DNA of 57,466 bases from CAYFUR01 sp964346275 (GTDB lineage: Bacteria > Sumerlaeota > Sumerlaeia > SLMS01). The translations under genes and the position numbers were made by a program. Below, one piece after another: positions 1-6,930 of the stretch (the stretch's first letter is position 1; each line of letters opens with the position of its first letter). The notes under the pieces were generated by a model. The model was not told the DNA's origin and made no database searches. It saw only the letters and a list, made by a program, of their open reading frames with translations. Where the stretch lies: assembly GCA_964346275.1 (NCBI GenBank), contig CAYFUR010000009.1, positions 1 to 57,466 on the forward strand, given 5' to 3'.

Positions 1-1
1 G

Positions 2-157
2 GAGCCAATTGCCTCAGCACTGCGCCGGGCGAGGCCGTATGTGCTGGTTAAGGATCTGGCCCAGGTGATGGAGCATCAGCGAGTGGACTTTCTGCTGCCT
101 CGTTGCGACCGATTGTCCTTATATTTCCTTTTCTCATTCCTCGTAAAAATAATCTGA
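2..157 (+). CDS. Possible 3' end of an unidentified gene (partial)
   Basis: This frame is open from the window edge to a TGA at 155-157 and runs into the end of the convergent mrr gene. The readable part contains VKDLAQVMEHQRVDFLLPRC. It faintly recalls the C-terminal tail of IS66-type transposases, where a conserved LLP follows a short helix, but it is too short to decide. The last residues are very hydrophobic and may not be protein at all. If it is a transposase remnant it would fit the mobile character of the mrr side of the tRNA. It may equally be chance. Confidence 0.2.
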   Translation, partial: EPIASALRRARPYVLVKDLAQVMEHQRVDFLLPRCDRLSLYFLFSFLVKII

Positions 158-1051
158 ATCCAGCTTTTTAACTTCGTAATTCCCGACTACGGACACCCCG
201 ACATTATGCTCGACCATGAGGTCTGCAAGTCGGCTTCCGTCGATAAGTATGATCTTGGAATCTATAACAGCAGCGTATTCGGTCGCCTCCTTCGAAAAGG
301 CTGACGTTGTAATAAACACGCCTTTTTTTGCTCTTTGTCCCTGAAGAGCACCAGCAAACTTCTGAATTTCCGGCCTTCCCACCGTGCCGTCCCATTTTTT
401 TGCCTGAATATAAATCACGTCCAAACCAAGCCGATCTTCTTTGATTATCCCATCGATTCCTCCATCACCGCTCTTGCCAAGGGCGCGACCCGCATCCTGA
501 CGATTTCCTCCGTAGCCCATCTTGACCAGAAGATCGACAACCATTCTCTCGAAGAAGGTCGGGGATGAATCCGTGACAGTTTCTAGTAACTCTTGTTCGA
601 GGTTTTTTCGCAAAGTTCGATAGGCGGCCGCTAAGGAATCTTCCGGGGTTTCGGTCGCAATATCGAGCTCCGCTGATTGTGTCTCGTCGTCGTTCTTCTT
701 TTCGTGGCGCCGAGCCCTAAACCTCCGGAATCTATCAAACTGTTGGAGGTCAGAGATGGAGATCTTTATCGGATTTTTAGCTAAGAAAGCCCGACCTTCA
801 TCCGTAATGTGAAAGTAGCCGCGTCGTGGAGAATCTATCAGGCCTGCCTGTTTGAGATACGTTCGAGCCCACCCGACTCTGTTGGTGAAAAGGGCTTGGG
901 TCCCGCTGGGCAGCATCTCGCTACGCTCTTCGTTTGTGAGCCCTGAATCCTCAGCGAGTTGATCGACAGCATCGCGAAACTTGTGTTCGGATCCGTCGCC
1001 CGCCAGCTTTAAAACTGGAAGCATCAGTGACTGAAAATCGGGTATGGCCAT
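134..1051 (-). CDS. mrr: Mrr-family type IV restriction endonuclease
   Basis: This 305-residue protein has the two-part layout of Mrr enzymes, which cut foreign, usually methylated, DNA in the cytoplasm. Residues 1-95 form a winged-helix-like N-terminal domain. After a charged linker (105-150), residues 160-275 form the PD-(D/E)xK nuclease. Visible motifs are FFERMVVDLL (167-176), GDGGIDG (195-201, catalytic Asp200) and IQAKKW (215-220, the QxK of the Mrr clan). The length matches E. coli Mrr. The ATG is preceded by GAGGAG about 8 bases upstream, which supports this start. No modification methylase is adjacent, so a solitary type IV enzyme is more likely than a type II system. It looks more AT-rich than genes beyond 1.5 kb and sits on the 3' side of a tRNA gene, both signs of acquisition by transfer. 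Confidence 0.9.
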   Translation of the reverse strand: MAIPDFQSLMLPVLKLAGDGSEHKFRDAVDQLAEDSGLTNEERSEMLPSGTQALFTNRVGWARTYLKQAGLIDSPRRGYFHITDEGRAFLAKNPIKISISDLQQFDRFRRFRARRHEKKNDDETQSAELDIATETPEDSLAAAYRTLRKNLEQELLETVTDSSPTFFERMVVDLLVKMGYGGNRQDAGRALGKSGDGGIDGIIKEDRLGLDVIYIQAKKWDGTVGRPEIQKFAGALQGQRAKKGVFITTSAFSKEATEYAAVIDSKIILIDGSRLADLMVEHNVGVSVVGNYEVKKLDSDYFYEE

Positions 1052-1248
1052 TCCTTATACTCCTCGTTTGCACACCAGAGAGCCGGTGGTGGCGTTCTCG
1101 CATAGCAACGCGAAAAATCAGAACCGGGCTCTTTAGCCTGCATTCGCTCAGGCATGGCGGGTCAATCGGTGATAACCCCTTTAAGGTGTTACCCACGTCT
1201 TAGGAACAACGTGTTACCGATGTGTCCGGTTTGGACCCCAGGTGAAAA

Positions 1249-1325
1249 TGGTCGGGGTGGTGGGACTCGAACCCACGACCCCCGGCTCCCAAAGCCGGTG
1301 CGCTAGCCAACTGCGCTACACCCCG
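1249..1325 (-). tRNA. tRNA-Pro (anticodon UGG)
   Basis: Read on the minus strand, the sequence folds as a complete tRNA. The acceptor stem is CGGGGTG paired with CACCCCG. There is a D arm AGCGCAGTTGGCTAGCGC, an anticodon stem CCGGC/GCCGG around the loop TTTGGGA (anticodon TGG, proline), and a T arm containing GGTTCGAGTCCC. The discriminator is A at 1252, and a CCA end is encoded at 1251-1249, so no CCA addition is needed. The 3' end points toward the mrr gene, the side on which tRNA-targeted integrases insert DNA. No second copy of the 3' end was seen in the window. Confidence 0.96.
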
Positions 1326-1500
1326 ACGCAGAAGGGGAAAAGAACACCGCGATGGGCTCTGCTGTCAAGCCCTTCGCCTTCGGCGCGCGATACGGGCCTT
1401 CGCTAAGCCATGGCCAAGATCCCATTGCCTCCCGGAAAGGCTCCATTCCAGCCTTTCTCCCGGCAGTCGGCAAATCATTGGACAGAAGGAATACGGGGCG

Positions 1501-2232
1501 ATGCGGCTTGAAGGACATGTTATCTGGATTACGGGTTCGGCGCGGCGGCTGGGGCGGGAGATGGCCCTGGCGTGCGCGAGGGAAGGAGCCGATGTGATTG
1601 TTCACTGTCACCATTCCCGCCCCGAAGCCGAAGAAGTGGCCGGGCTTGTTCGTGAAATGGGCCGCGAGACACTGGTCGTCCAGGGGAACCAGGGATCCCC
1701 GGTGGATGTGAGCCGGATGGTTGGGGAAATCGAGGAGCGATTTGGCCGCCTGACGGCGCTGGTGAATTCCGCTGCTGTTTTCCCCCGCGAGAGGCTCCGG
1801 GAAATCACCGAGCGCGATTTCTTCTCCGTGGTTCGCACAAATCTTTACGGGCCATTTCTTTGCAGCCAGTTTTGCGAGCCCCTGCTGCGCCATGCCAGGC
1901 CGGGGCGCGTGGTCAACGTCACCGACTGGGCTGTCTATCGGCCCTATCGCTACTACGCCCACTACATGGCTTCGAAGGGCGGGCTGCATGCGCTGACGCG
2001 TGCTTTCGCCCGGGAACTCGCGCCGGAAATCCTGGTGAATGAAATCGCGCCGGGCCCGATCATCGAGCCGGAAGACATGACGCCGGAGATTAAAGAAAAA
2101 ATCCTCGCGCGCCTCCCCACGGGCCATTGGGGGGCGCCGAAATCCATCGCCAATGCTTTGATCTTCATTTTAGAAACGGATGATCTGTGCGGCGAGAGCA
2201 TCGTTGTCGACGGAGGACGTTCTTTCGGGTGA
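1501..2232 (+). CDS. SDR-family oxidoreductase, pteridine reductase-like
   Basis: This 243-residue short-chain dehydrogenase probably reduces pterin or folate substrates with NADPH. The cofactor motif is TGSARRLGR (11-19); the double Arg is typical of pteridine reductases (PTR1, FolM). NSAA follows at 89-92 and Asn114 is present. The catalytic positions are Tyr155 and Lys159 (YMASK). Thirteen residues before the Tyr, where ordinary SDRs have Ser, there is Asp142 (VTDW). An Asp-Tyr-Lys triad is the known PTR1 signature, which is why this reading is preferred over a FabG-type reductase. The C-terminal DGGRSFG is normal for the fold. It stands alone, converging on the next gene with a 20-bp palindrome between them. 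FolE and FolD lie elsewhere in the window, but no operon links them. Confidence 0.85.
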   Translation: MRLEGHVIWITGSARRLGREMALACAREGADVIVHCHHSRPEAEEVAGLVREMGRETLVVQGNQGSPVDVSRMVGEIEERFGRLTALVNSAAVFPRERLREITERDFFSVVRTNLYGPFLCSQFCEPLLRHARPGRVVNVTDWAVYRPYRYYAHYMASKGGLHALTRAFARELAPEILVNEIAPGPIIEPEDMTPEIKEKILARLPTGHWGAPKSIANALIFILETDDLCGESIVVDGGRSFG

Positions 2233-2234
2233 TG

Positions 2235-2254
2235 GAGGACGTCTAGACGTCCTC
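2235..2254. terminator. 20-bp perfect palindrome between convergent genes
   Basis: GAGGACGTCTAGACGTCCTC is its own reverse complement. In RNA it would fold into an 8-bp stem with a four-base CUAG loop on either strand. It starts three bases after the SDR stop codon and covers the last bases of the convergent gene, the expected place for a bidirectional terminator. There is no U-tract, so intrinsic termination is uncertain; it may only block 3'-exonucleases. Confidence 0.5.
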
Positions 2255-3395
2255 AGCGCCCGTCGTCCGCCCCCTCGATCCACTGTGCCCAGTGCGAGCA
2301 TTTCTCCGCGGACAACCGATCGTCCGCCCGGAAATACCCGCAAACGAGGAAGGGGTAAAATTCCTCGGTGCCTTCGAGGCTGCCGAATTCGCACATCCGG
2401 CCTTCGCGAACGCAGCGCAGGGCCTGGGCCGCGAGCGTCCGGAGGCGGTCGGCGAGGGGCATCGCGAGCCAGCGTCCGCTCTGCCGCGTATCCATGGGGT
2501 AGTCGCCCCACTCGACACCCATGTTACGAAGGATTTTTTCCAGAGCCAGCGCGTGGCGCATCTGGTCCCACGCCAGCCGGGCCATGTCGCGGTGAAATTC
2601 CCAGGGAAGCTCGGGGTGCGCATGGGAGCATTCCGCCAGAACCTCGCCCCGCTCCAGTTCTTCGCTCAGCAGCGAATGCAGCGTCTTTTTCTTTGTATCT
2701 TCTGGTCCGTTGCCGCCGTCCCTTTTGGGCGATGGGTCGCGAACAACGTGCTCAAGGGGCGGCATTGTGGAGAGGCTCGCGGTCCCGGTTTCACCGTCCT
2801 GCCGTTCCGCGGGGACCGCGGGCAACCGGGACCAGAGCGCGCGCAGTTTCTCCGAGGATTCGTGAAGGGCTTCGGTGTGCGCGTCTTTCTGGCTATACAA
2901 ACTCTCGACGAGGGCGATGCCGCCGCCGATATGCTGCGAGGCCACGCGCATGAGGTTGCTCATGAGCCGCGTTGTCGGTTCATCCAGGAGGGGATCCGTT
3001 GTTGTGAAGTGTTTCTCCCATGCGTCGATCAGGCCGGGCTTGATCACGCTGTAAACGGCGCCGACGTATTCCTCCCATGTTTGCAGGGAGTCCATGAAAT
3101 CGAAGATTTCCAGCAGTTCCGGCGCCGGCCGGTAGAGCACGGGGCGAGCCAGTGCCACCTTCTCTAATTCTTTCCGGCGGGCCCGGATGAGATCGACGAA
3201 TTCCGCGTCCTCGTGGACATGGATACCCAGCAGGGTTTTCACGTCGTAGGGGGCCGCGCGGGGAATCCATCCCTGGCTCCGGTGAACCAGATATCGCATC
3301 ACATGCTCGTCCGCAGTGAGCCGTGCGCAGGTTGTTTCCCTGTTCGGGCCGTTGCGGAATTCCCTGCGATCACGAAGCCGTTCGATTCGAATCAT
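2253..3395 (-). CDS. Hypothetical ferritin-like helical protein
   Basis: This 380-residue soluble protein has no signal peptide and no membrane span. It is largely helical, with two stretches resembling the halves of a ferritin-like four-helix bundle. One is around residues 135-165 (DEPTTRLMSNLMRVASQHIGGG). The other is around 280-300, WEFHRDMARLAWDQMRHALA, whose D-x-x-R-H spacing recalls the metal-binding E-x-x-H of ferritin-like enzymes. Between them is a charged, probably disordered linker (about 205-245). It may relate to DUF455-type proteins, but the assignment is weak. It converges with the SDR gene, and upstream is the ugd terminator, so it appears monocistronic. Substrate and role are unknown. 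Confidence 0.7.
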   Translation of the reverse strand: MIRIERLRDRREFRNGPNRETTCARLTADEHVMRYLVHRSQGWIPRAAPYDVKTLLGIHVHEDAEFVDLIRARRKELEKVALARPVLYRPAPELLEIFDFMDSLQTWEEYVGAVYSVIKPGLIDAWEKHFTTTDPLLDEPTTRLMSNLMRVASQHIGGGIALVESLYSQKDAHTEALHESSEKLRALWSRLPAVPAERQDGETGTASLSTMPPLEHVVRDPSPKRDGGNGPEDTKKKTLHSLLSEELERGEVLAECSHAHPELPWEFHRDMARLAWDQMRHALALEKILRNMGVEWGDYPMDTRQSGRWLAMPLADRLRTLAAQALRCVREGRMCEFGSLEGTEEFYPFLVCGYFRADDRLSAEKCSHWAQWIEGADDGR

Positions 3396-3490
3396 TCTTC
3401 AGCACCCTCAGTGACGTAACCTGTACGAAAAGGGCAAAAGTGCCTCGACTCCGAGCGCCCGTCAATGGGCAACCGCCCCATTTCTCCATG

Positions 3491-3525
3491 GGATAAGAAA
3501 AGACTGGCGGAAGCTTTTCCGCCAG
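3491..3525 (-). terminator. Rho-independent terminator downstream of ugd
   Basis: The arms CTGGCGGAA (3504-3512) and TTCCGCCAG (3517-3525) pair perfectly around a four-base loop. Read on the minus strand, the hairpin is followed directly by TCTTTTCTTAT, a U-rich tail. It lies 31 bases past the ugd stop codon, as expected for an intrinsic terminator of that gene. Confidence 0.85.
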
Positions 3526-3555
3526 CCCGGATTGTCCGAGACGAACCAGCTTGCG

Positions 3556-4866
3556 TTAGCACTTCAATCCCGCTGCGCGCCCAATGGCGACGTATTCGAT
3601 TCCGATGCGGGCCATTCGGTCGGGCTGGTAGATGTTCCGGCCGTCGAAGATGAGGGGGCGTTTCATGATGTCGCGGATGCGGTCGAACTTGAGGCCGCGG
3701 AATTCCTTCCACTCGGTCATGATGATCAGCGCATCCGCGTCCTTCGCCACGGCGTAGGGGCTGTCGAGATACTCAACATCCTTTGGCAGCAGCGGGCGGG
3801 CATTCTCCACGGCGATGGGGTCGTAGGCCGCGAAGGTCGCCTCGTCTTTCGCGAGTTCGTTGATCACTTCGACGGATTTGGCATCGCGCATGTCGTCGGT
3901 ATCGGGCTTGAAGGCCAGGCCAAGGACCCCAAAGCGCTTTCCCTTCAGGTCCTTCATGACTTCCTTGATTCGGCGGATGAAGCGCGGCGTGCGTTCCGCG
4001 TTTACCGCGACCACCGCTTCCAGAATGTCGAAGTCCTCGCCGAATTCCTTCGCCGTGTGGATCAGCGACAGCGTGTCCTTTGGAAAGCACGAGCCGCCGT
4101 AGCCCAGACCCGCGGCGAGGAACTCCTTGCCGATGCGCTTGTCCGTGCCCATGCCCTTGGCCACCAGGGTCACGTCGGCGCCGACGGCCTCGCAGATATT
4201 CGCCACTGAGTTGATGAAGCTGATTTTCGTCGCGAGGAAGGCGTTGGAGGCATACTTGATCATCTCGGCGGATGTGACATCGGTGATCAGCATCTGTGCT
4301 TCCAGGGGAGCGTAGAGCTCCAACAGGGCCATGGCGACATTTTGCGACGGCGCACCGATGACAATACGATCGGGCGTCAGGCTGTCTTGAATCGCCGATC
4401 CCTCCTTGAGGAATTCGGGGTTCGAGACGACGTCGAAATCCACTTCGCGGCGCCGGTTTCGCTCGATAATATCCCGGACAAAGTTGCCCGTGCCCGGCGG
4501 CACAGTGGACTTGTTGACGATGATCTTATATTGATCCAGAGCGGCCGCGACATCCTTTGCCGCCGATTCCACGTAGCGCATGTCCGTCGAGCCATCATCG
4601 GAGGGCGGCGTACCCACGGCGATAAAGACGACCTCGGACTTCTGAACTCCCTCCATCGTGTCCAGCGTAAACCTGATGCGTTCGTCCTCCAGATTGCGGC
4701 GCACCATTTCTTCCAGCCCCGGCTCGTAAATGGGCATTTCGGCATTTTTGAGCATGGCGATTTTCTTCTCGTCTTTGTCCACGCAAATGACGTCGTTGCC
4801 CAGGTCTGCAAACACAGCCCCGGTCACCAAGCCGACATACCCGGTTCCAATCACACAAACGTTCAT
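3556..4866 (-). CDS. ugd: UDP-glucose 6-dehydrogenase
   Basis: This cytosolic enzyme oxidises UDP-glucose to UDP-glucuronate in two NAD-dependent steps, supplying precursors for surface polysaccharide. With numbering from one codon upstream (4869), the Rossmann motif GTGYVG is at 8-13, NKSTVPPGT at 119-127 and NPEFLKEGSAI at 150-160. The catalytic Cys261 is in GYGGSCFPKDT, and the C-terminal UDP-binding domain contains FDGRN. The length is normal for the family. The chosen ATG at 4866 has GGAGA seven bases upstream; a TTG one codon earlier is also possible. It is followed by a strong terminator, so it seems to be transcribed alone, away from other polysaccharide genes. Confidence 0.95.
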   Translation of the reverse strand: MNVCVIGTGYVGLVTGAVFADLGNDVICVDKDEKKIAMLKNAEMPIYEPGLEEMVRRNLEDERIRFTLDTMEGVQKSEVVFIAVGTPPSDDGSTDMRYVESAAKDVAAALDQYKIIVNKSTVPPGTGNFVRDIIERNRRREVDFDVVSNPEFLKEGSAIQDSLTPDRIVIGAPSQNVAMALLELYAPLEAQMLITDVTSAEMIKYASNAFLATKISFINSVANICEAVGADVTLVAKGMGTDKRIGKEFLAAGLGYGGSCFPKDTLSLIHTAKEFGEDFDILEAVVAVNAERTPRFIRRIKEVMKDLKGKRFGVLGLAFKPDTDDMRDAKSVEVINELAKDEATFAAYDPIAVENARPLLPKDVEYLDSPYAVAKDADALIIMTEWKEFRGLKFDRIRDIMKRPLIFDGRNIYQPDRMARIGIEYVAIGRAAGLKC

Positions 4867-5103
4867 CAACGATTCTCCGCTTCGGGATCCCCGGCAGCCC
4901 GGGACGGGCAGCCGGTGGCAATAATTCCGCGATGGTCAAAATTGGCAGGGGGAGGCTCAACCGGAAAAAGCCCCGGGGGGCTGTTGGGAAGAAAGAAGCT
5001 GGGGAGAAGCCCACACTTTTTCACGTGGTTTCTCTACCGGGCAGCAACACCCGAATCTCGATTTTCGCCCGGCCCGATTCGCCCGGTCCGTATTCCATGG
5101 AAG

Positions 5104-5178
5104 TGTAACCTATGTCCTGACCCAACTCTGTAACCTATGTCCTGATTGCACCAACCAACCTATGTCCTGATTGCACCC
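5104..5178. repeat. Three tandem 25-bp repeats, possible IS terminus remnant
   Basis: TGTAACCTATGTCCTGA occurs at 5104-5120 and 5129-5145. A third unit with AACCTATGTCCTGATTGCAC begins at 5157, in register with a 25-bp period. Units two and three also share the TTGCACC tail. Short tandem blocks of TGTAACCTATGTC type resemble, as far as I recall, the ends of IS481-type insertion sequences. No transposase is present, so this would be an orphan end. The rest of the 4867-5305 spacer carries no credible gene. Confidence 0.7.
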
Positions 5179-5188
5179 TGCACCCCCC

Positions 5189-5237
5189 TCGACCCTCGAC
5201 CCTCGACCTTCGACCTCCAACTCCCATATCCCGATTG
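5189..5237. repeat. Degenerate 7-bp repeat array (locus A)
   Basis: About seven consecutive heptamers, starting TCGACCC, TCGACCC, TCGACCT, TCGACCT and then decaying through CCAACTC. They lie directly after the 25-bp repeats, in the spacer before the MATE gene. The same heptamer pattern recurs in other spacers of this window. Confidence 0.8.
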
Positions 5238-5305
5238 ACGGCACCCGCGCCCCCCATTGACACCAAAGCCCGTCACACCGTCTTCACGCGAGCCCAGCCA
5301 ACGAT

Positions 5306-6700
5306 TTGATCCGAGACCTCTCCAGACCGCTCATCGAACGATCCCTGAAGCTTGCGCTGCCGGTTGCCGGAGCTTATCTGGTCATCGTCCTTGGCCTCGT
5401 CGCCGAGTTCGTGATCGTCGGGAGTGTTCTTGGCGGAAGCGGGATTGCTGCCGTCGGTCTTGCGGGCACGTTTTCGCTGGTGCTGGTGCTGTCTTTCCAC
5501 GCTCTGGAAATCGCCGCCCAGGCCATTATCGCGCGCCGCCACGGCGAGGGGAACTTTTCCGATGCGGGGGCCTGTCTCGACAACGCGCTGCTCCTTTCCT
5601 TCCTCATCGGCGTCCCGTTGACCGTCTTGCTTTACTTTCTTGGGCCCATGATTTTCCAGACCGCCGAGAGCGAGCACGTCACCAATCTCGCCATCGATTA
5701 TTTCAACTGGCGTCTCCTCGGGATTCCATTCGTCATCGCGATCCTGACGATTATTGGCTTTTTCAATGCCATATCGCGCCCCACAATTCCCATGGCGATC
5801 TATGGCATCGTCCTTTTTTTGAACGCCTTCATTTGCTGGGGGCTCGTGGGGGGGCGGCTCTTCTTTCCCCGCATTGGCATTGCGGGCGCCGGCATCGCCC
5901 AATCCGTTTCCGTTTTCGTCGGGTTTCTTATCTTCCTCGTGGTGCTGCGCAACCGGCGTATTCGCTCGCGGTATCAGTATTTTCAGTTTTTCAAGAACTT
6001 CAACTGGCCGGTAAGCCGGGGAGTGCTGCGCCTGGCGGCCCCGGTTTTCGTCCAGCAGTTTTTCGGCAATTTCGGCATGTTTCTCTTTATGCTGATCAAT
6101 TCCGCCGTGCCCGATGGCGGGATTTCCCTGTCCGCGGCGACCATCGCGCGCCACGTCGGATATTTGACGTATCTGCCCAGCCTGGGCTTTGGCATCGCCG
6201 CGGCCACCATGGTGGGCCAGCACCTCGGCGCGGGAAAACCGGACAGCGCCGCTCAAAGCGCCTACGTGTGCTGGGCCATGGGGACTTTTTTGATGCTTAT
6301 CGGGGCAACCTGCTACATCGTCTTCCGCGAGCCCATCGTCAGCCTTTTCCTCATGGCATCAGAGCAGAAGATCAACGTTCAAACCGGTGCCGATGATCTG
6401 GGCCGGGTGGCGGAAACGGCCGTGATGCTTCTGGTGATTGTCGCGCTGATCCAGCCCCTTGAGGGGGTGAACACGATTGTCGGGAAGGCGCTCCAGGGGG
6501 CCGGAGATACTTTTTTTGTCATGGTCGCCAGCGTTTTCTGCCAATGGGGCGTTTTTCTTCCCCTGGCGTGGTTCCTGGCGCTTCCCATGGAACTCGGCGC
6601 CTTCGGGGCGCTCTATGCGTCGGCTTTCCAGCTTTCGATCATCGCTCTCCTGTTCATGGTCAAATTCCGGGGCGGCGGATGGAAGAAGAAGATCGTCTAG
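5306..6700 (+). CDS. MATE-family multidrug/Na+ antiporter
   Basis: This 464-residue inner-membrane protein has about 12 hydrophobic segments in two homologous halves, the MATE layout (usual length 440-480). These carriers export cationic drugs or metabolites in exchange for Na+ or H+. Characteristic stretches are ALEIAAQAIIARRHGEGN near residue 70, the half-site around FNAISRPTIPMAIYGI, and VGQHLGAGKP in the second half, equivalent to the VGQNLGAGK of known members. The C-terminus is a short basic tail. The start is TTG at 5306 without a clear Shine-Dalgarno sequence, so it may lie a few codons downstream. It is preceded by a repeat-filled spacer and followed by smc, apparently as a single-gene unit. 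The substrate cannot be told from sequence. Confidence 0.9.
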   Translation: MIRDLSRPLIERSLKLALPVAGAYLVIVLGLVAEFVIVGSVLGGSGIAAVGLAGTFSLVLVLSFHALEIAAQAIIARRHGEGNFSDAGACLDNALLLSFLIGVPLTVLLYFLGPMIFQTAESEHVTNLAIDYFNWRLLGIPFVIAILTIIGFFNAISRPTIPMAIYGIVLFLNAFICWGLVGGRLFFPRIGIAGAGIAQSVSVFVGFLIFLVVLRNRRIRSRYQYFQFFKNFNWPVSRGVLRLAAPVFVQQFFGNFGMFLFMLINSAVPDGGISLSAATIARHVGYLTYLPSLGFGIAAATMVGQHLGAGKPDSAAQSAYVCWAMGTFLMLIGATCYIVFREPIVSLFLMASEQKINVQTGADDLGRVAETAVMLLVIVALIQPLEGVNTIVGKALQGAGDTFFVMVASVFCQWGVFLPLAWFLALPMELGAFGALYASAFQLSIIALLFMVKFRGGGWKKKIV

Positions 6701-6930
6701 CCTCTTGGATCACTGGATTTTCTGGGCCTAGCTTTGGCATGGTGTTCCTTTTTCGCGTTCTCTCGCGAGACTTTTCCACAGCTTCTCCCCAACGGAAAAA
6801 TATCGTTGCAAACACGCCCCCAACGGCAAACACTCATTATTAGGCTTTACGTTCTCGCCAGCCGTCTTGTGGCCTCAACACTCGTGGTCCCGTGGCCCGG
6901 TCTCATTTCCCGCTCTGGTGGATTGCTCCC

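Noticed and set aside
6765..6785. DnaA box and replication origin upstream of smc
   Set aside because: A single TTTTCCACA match with no cluster, no AT-rich unwinding region and no dnaA or dnaN nearby.
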